From RPQJ01 sp031404015 (lineage in GTDB: Bacteria; Pseudomonadota; Gammaproteobacteria; Steroidobacterales; Steroidobacteraceae), in NCBI GenBank assembly GCA_031404015.1, contig JANNGT010000201.1, positions 1-5,000 of the forward strand: a DNA stretch of 5,000 nt, read 5' to 3'. Within the stretch, counting starts at the first letter, position 1. The number at the start of each line of letters is the position of its first letter. Position numbers and translations under genes: made by a program. Positions 1 to 5,000 of the stretch are shown here, piece by piece. A model generated the notes under the pieces. That model was not told where the DNA came from. It worked only from the letters and a program-made list of their open reading frames with translations, and searched no databases.

Positions 1-504
1 GCCCTCGCCTACGCCGACGGCATCGGCGGCACCCGCGCCGGCGTCATCCAGACGACATTCAAGGAAGAGACCGAGACCGACCTGTTCGGCGAACAGGCCG
101 TGTTGTGCGGTGGCGCCACGGAACTCGTCGTCAAGGGTTACGAGACGCTGGTCGAGGCCGGCTACCAGCCGGAGGTCGCATACTACGAGTGCATGCATGA
201 GCTCAAGCTCATCGTCGACCTGCTGCACGAAGGCGGCCTCGCCAAGATGCACAAGTACATCTCGCACACCGCCAAGTGGGGCGACCTCACGCGCGGCCCG
301 CGCGTCGTCAACAAGGCGACTAAGAAAGAGATGAAAAAGATCCTGGGCGAGATCCAGGACGGCAGCTTCGCGCGCGTCTGGATCCGCGAGAACAAGACCG
401 GCCGCAAGAAGTACGACGCGCTGATGAAGAAGGACCTCGCACACCCCATCGAGAAGGTGGGCGCCGGCCTGCGCGCCCGCATGCCCTGGCTCAACCAGGG
501 CTGA
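1..504 (+). CDS. ilvC: Ketol-acid reductoisomerase (KARI), C-terminal part
   Basis: This is the C-terminal 167 residues of acetohydroxyacid isomeroreductase. The enzyme isomerises and reduces 2-acetolactate or 2-aceto-2-hydroxybutanoate with NADPH and Mg2+ in valine, isoleucine and leucine synthesis. The reading frame is open from base 1, so the start and the N-terminal NADPH-binding Rossmann domain lie outside the window. What is visible is the all-helical knotted domain. The metal ligands are present: Asp27 and Glu31 (window numbering) in DLFGEQ, Glu63 and Glu67 in YYECMHELKL, and substrate-contacting Ser88 in YISHTAK. Their spacing (36 from Asp27 to Glu63, 21 from Glu67 to Ser88) equals that of the short class I enzymes, so this is the roughly 330-340-residue form rather than the long E. 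coli type. The usual ending HPIEKVGAGLRARMPWL is present, followed by TGA at 502-504. leuA starts 34 nt downstream, which suggests cotranscription. Confidence 0.97.
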   Translation, partial: ALAYADGIGGTRAGVIQTTFKEETETDLFGEQAVLCGGATELVVKGYETLVEAGYQPEVAYYECMHELKLIVDLLHEGGLAKMHKYISHTAKWGDLTRGPRVVNKATKKEMKKILGEIQDGSFARVWIRENKTGRKKYDALMKKDLAHPIEKVGAGLRARMPWLNQG

Positions 505-528
505 CTTCCACCCTCCCCAGTCCACCAC

Positions 529-533
529 GGTGA
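529..533 (+). promoter_or_regulatory. Ribosome binding site of leuA
   Basis: GGTGA is complementary to the 16S rRNA 3' end (part of GGAGGTGATC) and sits 5 nt before the ATG at 539. It decides the leuA start. A GTG at 530, three codons upstream in frame, overlaps this motif and has no purine-rich site of its own. Confidence 0.5.
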
Positions 534-538
534 CGACC

Positions 539-2110
<1,572 letters not shown>

Positions 2111-2120
2111 ACGCACGACC

Positions 2121-2124
2121 GGAG
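2121..2124 (+). promoter_or_regulatory. Ribosome binding site of leuC
   Basis: GGAG lies 5 nt before the leuC ATG at 2130, inside the 19-nt leuA-leuC gap. It is the only Shine-Dalgarno-like match there and supports the chosen start. Confidence 0.6.
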
Positions 2125-2129
2125 CCTGA

Positions 2130-3533
2130 ATGCCTGCGCAGAGCCTGTTTGAGAAAGTCTGGGAATGGCACGTCGTTGTGCCGGAAACCCCGGATACGCC
2201 CGCCGTCCTCTACATCGACCTGCATTTGACCCATGAGGTCACTTCGCCGCAGGCGTTTGACGTGCTGCGGGCCCGCAAGCTGCCGGTGCGCCGGCTCGAG
2301 CGGACGTTCGCGACGATGGACCATTCCACGCCGACCGACACGGCCCAGATTTTCGGCGGCCTGCCCATCAAGCTCGAGTCGGCGGCCAGGCAGGTCCGGC
2401 AGCTCGAAGTGAACTGCGCCGAGTTCGGCGTGAACCTGATCGGCCTGCAGGATTCGCGGCGGGGCATCGTCCATATCATCGGACCGGAACAGGGCGTGAC
2501 ACAGCCGGGCAAGACGATCGTGTGCGGCGACAGCCACACCAGCACACACGGCGCGTTCGGCGCCCTCGCCTTTGGCATCGGCACGACTGAAGTGGGTTAC
2601 GTGCTCGCCACGCAATGCCTGCTGCAGCGCAAGCCGAGGACCCTGGAAGTCGTCGTGAACGGTCGACTGCCCAGGGGCGTAGCGGCGAAAGACCTGGTGC
2701 TGGCCGTGATCGGCCAGATCGGCGTCAATGGCGGCACGGGACACGTGATCGAGTTCCGTGGCACCACCATCGAGGCGATGTCGATGGACGAGCGCATGAC
2801 GGTCTGCAACATGTCGATCGAGGCCGGCGCGCGCGCGGGCATGATCGCCCCCGATGCGACGACCTTCGAATACCTGAAGGGCCGCCCCTACGCGCCGCAG
2901 GGCGCCGCGTGGGACAAGGCCGTGGCGGATTGGCAGACGCTGCACAGCGATCCGGCTGCGACCTTCGACAAATCGGTCACGCTCGACGCGGCAGCACTCG
3001 AACCGATGATCACCTATGGCACCAACCCGGGCATGGTCACTGCGATCAGCGGCAGCGTGCCGGCGCGGCCGGGTGATGCGGTGTTCGCGAAAGCACTGGC
3101 ATACATGGGGCTCGAACCGGGCGAGCGCCTCGCCGGGAAGTCCGTGCAGGTCGTTTTCATTGGCAGCTGCACCAATGCGCGCCTGTCAGACCTTGAAGCC
3201 GCGGCGAGCGTGCTGCGCGGTCGCAAGGTGGCAGCGGGAGTGCGAGCGCTGGTCGTGCCGGGTTCGCAGCAGATCAAGCTCGAAGCGGAACAGCGCGGCC
3301 TCGCCCAGGTGTTCATCGACGCCGGCGCGGAATGGCGCGAATCGGGCTGCTCGATGTGCCTCGGCATGAACGGCGACCTGGTCGATGCAGGCCAGTATTG
3401 CGTGAGCACCAGCAATCGCAATTTCGAGGGCCGACAGGGCATCGGCGCGCGTACGTTGCTCGCCAGCCCGGCATCCGCCGCGGCTGCCGCCGTCCGCGGC
3501 CGTGTCACCGACCCGCGCGAATTCCTCGGCTGA
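2130..3533 (+). CDS. leuC: 3-isopropylmalate dehydratase large subunit
   Basis: This is the catalytic, iron-sulfur subunit of isopropylmalate isomerase. With LeuD it interconverts 2- and 3-isopropylmalate through dehydration and rehydration, the second step of leucine synthesis. The 467-residue length is typical of the proteobacterial form (about 466-472). Aconitase-superfamily motifs appear in order: HEVTSPQAF near the N-terminus, GDSHTSTHGAFG at 133-144, and GSCTN with cluster ligand Cys347. ESGCSMCLGMN follows with Cys407 and Cys410, then SNRNFEGRQG at 428-437. All three [4Fe-4S] cysteines are present at the same numbers as in E. coli LeuC, from memory. The early motif reads YIDLHL where E. 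coli has YIDRHL; I recall the Leu version from actinobacterial LeuC, so I do not treat it as a defect. The gene lies 19 nt after leuA and 31 nt before its partner leuD, and no catalytic residue looks lost. Confidence 0.97.
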   Translation: MPAQSLFEKVWEWHVVVPETPDTPAVLYIDLHLTHEVTSPQAFDVLRARKLPVRRLERTFATMDHSTPTDTAQIFGGLPIKLESAARQVRQLEVNCAEFGVNLIGLQDSRRGIVHIIGPEQGVTQPGKTIVCGDSHTSTHGAFGALAFGIGTTEVGYVLATQCLLQRKPRTLEVVVNGRLPRGVAAKDLVLAVIGQIGVNGGTGHVIEFRGTTIEAMSMDERMTVCNMSIEAGARAGMIAPDATTFEYLKGRPYAPQGAAWDKAVADWQTLHSDPAATFDKSVTLDAAALEPMITYGTNPGMVTAISGSVPARPGDAVFAKALAYMGLEPGERLAGKSVQVVFIGSCTNARLSDLEAAASVLRGRKVAAGVRALVVPGSQQIKLEAEQRGLAQVFIDAGAEWRESGCSMCLGMNGDLVDAGQYCVSTSNRNFEGRQGIGARTLLASPASAAAAAVRGRVTDPREFLG

Positions 3534-3548
3534 GCCGGCCGCGCCATT

Positions 3549-3554
3549 AAAGGA
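3549..3554 (+). promoter_or_regulatory. Ribosome binding site of leuD
   Basis: AAAGGA ends 10 nt before the ATG at 3565. It fixes the leuD start downstream of leuC. An in-frame GTG at 3502 would instead add 21 residues unlike the family and overlap leuC by 32 nt. Confidence 0.6.
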
Positions 3555-3564
3555 CGACACGCCC

Positions 3565-4146
3565 ATGGATCCCATTTCAGTCATACGCTCGCGCACGGTC
3601 GTCATGCCGTCCAGCAACATCGACACGGACCAGATCATCCCGGCCCGCTTCCTCACCACGACGGTGCGTGACGGCCTCGGCGTTTCGCTGTTCGCCGACT
3701 GGCGCTACGACGCGGATGGCCTTCCCAGGGCGGATTTCGTGCTCAACAAGCCCGAGTCTCGTGGCTGCCAGGTGCTGGTCGCCGGGCGCAACATCGGTTG
3801 CGGCTCGTCACGGGAGCACGCGCCGTGGGCGCTGCTCGATTTCGGCATCCGGGTGGTCATCAGTACCGAGATCGCGGACATCTTCCGCAACAACAGCCTC
3901 AAGAACGGTTTACTGCCCGTCGTCGTCGACGATGCCACGCACGCCTGGCTGGTGACGAACCCGGGCGTCGAAGTCGAGGTCGACCTGCCCGCCTGCGTCG
4001 TGCGGCTGCCGGACGGACGCGAAGTGAAGTTCCCGATCGAGTCGTTCTCGCGTTATTGCCTGATGAACGGCATTGACGAGCTGGGCTACCTGCTCGGCCA
4101 GATGGACGCCATCGAACGCTACGAACGGGCGCGGGAAGGCGCATGA
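3565..4146 (+). CDS. leuD: 3-isopropylmalate dehydratase small subunit
   Basis: This is the small (aconitase swivel-domain) subunit of isopropylmalate isomerase. It pairs with LeuC to form the active site that converts 2- to 3-isopropylmalate. From the ATG at 3565 it has 193 residues, slightly shorter than the 201 of E. coli LeuD. Diagnostic motifs are NIDTDQIIPARFL at 18-30 and NIGCGSSREHAPWAL from residue 76, which is the swivel-domain signature with Cys79, Ser81 and Arg83. ADIFRNNSLKNGLLPV and a C-terminal RYCLMNGIDELGYLL follow. The start rests on the AAAGGA site and on the normal distance from the start to the NIDTD motif. The stop codon overlaps the leuB start (ATGA, 4143-4146), a sign of translational coupling. 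Nothing in the sequence looks damaged. Confidence 0.96.
   Translation: MDPISVIRSRTVVMPSSNIDTDQIIPARFLTTTVRDGLGVSLFADWRYDADGLPRADFVLNKPESRGCQVLVAGRNIGCGSSREHAPWALLDFGIRVVISTEIADIFRNNSLKNGLLPVVVDDATHAWLVTNPGVEVEVDLPACVVRLPDGREVKFPIESFSRYCLMNGIDELGYLLGQMDAIERYERAREGA
4133..4139 (+). promoter_or_regulatory. Ribosome binding site of leuB, inside leuD
   Basis: GGGAAGG lies within the last codons of leuD, ending 3 nt before the leuB ATG at 4143. The distance is short, but with the ATGA stop-start overlap it fits reinitiation by ribosomes finishing leuD. Confidence 0.45.
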
Positions 4147-5000
4147 AGGCACGCATTGCCGTGCTTGGCGGCGACGGCATCGGGCCGGAAGTCACCGCGG
4201 AAGCGGTCCGGGTGCTGCACGCCGTTGCCACGAAGTTCGGCCACGAATTCGAGTTTGCCGACGCGCTGATCGGTGGTGCCGCGATCGACGCCTCGGGGTC
4301 GGCTCTGCCACCGCGCACGATCGACGCCTGCCGCGAGAGCGCTGCAACACTGCTCGGTGCCGTGGGCGGCCCGCAGTGGTCGGACCCTGCCGCGCGCGTG
4401 CGGCCGGAACAGGGCCTGCTGGAACTGCGCCGCACGCTCGGGGTATTCGCGAACCTGCGTCCCGTTCGCACGATGACCTCGATGCTGGACGCCTCGCCGC
4501 TGAAGCCTGAAGTGATCGCTGGCACGGACATCATGGTGGTGCGTGAACTGACGGGCGGCATCTACTTCGGCAGGAAAAGCCGCACGGCCCACGAAGCCGA
4601 GGACGTCTGCACCTACACCGTAGGCGAGGTCGAGCGCGTGACGCGCGTTGCGGGCCGCCTCGCCATGGGTCGCCGCCGTCGCATCGTGTCGGTGGACAAG
4701 GCGAACGTGCTCGAGACCTCGCGTCTCTGGCGTGAAGTGGCGACACGCGTGCTGCGAGAGGAGTTCCCGCAGGTCGAATTCGAGCACATGCTCGTCGACG
4801 CCGCGGCCATGCACCTGATCCGTCGGCCCGCTACGTTCGATGTGCTGCTGACCGAGAACATGTTCGGCGACATCCTTACGGACGAGGCTTCGATGATCGC
4901 GGGATCGCTCGGCTTGCTGCCGTCAGCCTCGTTGGGCGCTGGCATAGCAAGAACACTTTGGGGGCACGCGATAAAACTGGATGTCGATTCGGTCGGATTC
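4143..5000 (+). CDS. leuB: 3-isopropylmalate dehydrogenase, 3' part missing or disrupted
   Basis: LeuB oxidatively decarboxylates 3-isopropylmalate with NAD+ and Mg2+, the third step of the leucine branch. The frame is open for 286 residues to the window edge. The family match is clear for about the first 267: GGDGIGPEV at 9-17, substrate arginines Arg96 (LRRTLG), Arg106 (FANLRP) and Arg134 (VRELTGG), Tyr141, Lys186 in SVDKANVLE, and metal-binding Asp219, Asp243 and Asp247 (FGDILTDEAS). These correspond to Arg94, Arg104, Arg132, Tyr139, Lys185, Asp217, Asp241 and Asp245 of the Thermus enzyme. After SASLGAG (position 4943) the family match stops. The expected YEPxHGSAPDIAG-type NAD-binding segment should follow but is not there in any frame. 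The remaining in-frame residues (about 20) are unrelated. The gene is therefore either interrupted by inserted DNA or joined to foreign sequence by an assembly error; if interrupted, it would make an inactive protein lacking the last 80-90 residues. The start overlaps the leuD stop. Confidence 0.9.
   Translation, partial: MKARIAVLGGDGIGPEVTAEAVRVLHAVATKFGHEFEFADALIGGAAIDASGSALPPRTIDACRESAATLLGAVGGPQWSDPAARVRPEQGLLELRRTLGVFANLRPVRTMTSMLDASPLKPEVIAGTDIMVVRELTGGIYFGRKSRTAHEAEDVCTYTVGEVERVTRVAGRLAMGRRRRIVSVDKANVLETSRLWREVATRVLREEFPQVEFEHMLVDAAAMHLIRRPATFDVLLTENMFGDILTDEASMIAGSLGLLPSASLGAGIARTLWGHAIKLDVDSVGF
4944..5000 (+). other. Unidentified sequence replacing the leuB 3' region
   Basis: These 57 bases do not encode any recognisable part of LeuB in any forward frame, and I recognise no protein on the reverse strand. 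In the leuB frame they use two ATA codons and one AGA, which are almost absent from the preceding genes. Their GC content (about half) is lower than that of the flanking genes. An imperfect direct repeat (GTCGATTCG at 4983-4991, GTCGGATTC at 4992-5000) closes the window. It may be the end of an insertion sequence or other inserted DNA, or a misjoined contig end. No terminal inverted repeat or target duplication can be tested within the window, so the identity is open. Confidence 0.5.

Noticed and set aside
525..534. CACC/GGTG inverted repeat in the ilvC-leuA gap as a terminator
   Set aside because: The stem is 4 bp with a 2-nt loop and there is no U-tract, so it cannot act as an intrinsic terminator.
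530..538. GTG start for leuA three codons upstream
   Set aside because: It overlaps the GGTGA ribosome site and has none of its own. It cannot be formally excluded, and the difference is only three residues.
2211..2226. YIDLHL instead of YIDRHL in LeuC as a damaged motif
   Set aside because: I recall the same Leu variant from actinobacterial LeuC, and all three cluster cysteines and the other motifs are intact.
3502..3564. N-terminal extension of leuD from a GTG inside leuC
   Set aside because: It would overlap leuC by 32 nt and add residues not found in LeuD proteins. The ATG at 3565 has its own AAAGGA site and gives the normal distance to the NIDTD motif.
4941..5000. Simple frameshift as the cause of the leuB break
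   Set aside because: Neither alternative forward frame shows the YEPxHGSAPDIAG segment, and one frame has stops immediately. A single-base indel would leave homology in another frame.

Overview
The window is a GC-rich (roughly two-thirds G+C by eye), tightly packed branched-chain amino acid biosynthesis cluster, with every gene on the + strand. In order it holds the 3' end of ilvC (ketol-acid reductoisomerase), then leuA, leuC, leuD and leuB, which together are the whole dedicated leucine branch. The GC content, the ilv-leuACDB order and the protein types (short class I KARI, about 520-residue LeuA, 467-residue LeuC, about 190-residue LeuD) point to a high-GC proteobacterium. From memory, LeuA and the gene order most resemble gammaproteobacteria of the Xanthomonas type; this is an impression, not a search result.

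Layout: ilvC 1-504 (5' end outside the window); 34-nt gap; leuA 539-2110; 19-nt gap; leuC 2130-3533; 31-nt gap; leuD 3565-4146; a 4-nt ATGA overlap; leuB from 4143 to the window edge. No promoter, terminator, attenuator or regulatory RNA is visible in the short gaps, so the genes are probably one transcript driven from upstream of ilvC. There is no non-coding stretch over 300 bases.

Pathway logic: IlvC makes 2,3-dihydroxy-3-methylbutanoate, the precursor of 2-oxoisovalerate. LeuA condenses 2-oxoisovalerate with acetyl-CoA to 2-isopropylmalate. The LeuC/LeuD heterodimer isomerises this to 3-isopropylmalate. LeuB oxidises that to the 2-oxo acid, which decarboxylates and is transaminated to leucine. 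The catalytic and metal- or cluster-binding residues are intact in every gene as far as each can be read.

The one real anomaly is at the right edge. LeuB is a normal isopropylmalate dehydrogenase up to about residue 267 (position 4943). After that the last 57 bases match no part of the family in any frame, carry codons rare in the rest of the window (two ATA, one AGA) and are less GC-rich. The expected NAD-binding segment (YEPxHGSAPDIAG type) is absent. This looks like a junction: a mobile-element insertion, a rearrangement or an assembly chimera. Too little sequence remains to decide. Apart from this junction, I see no undescribed system; the rest is ordinary core metabolism.
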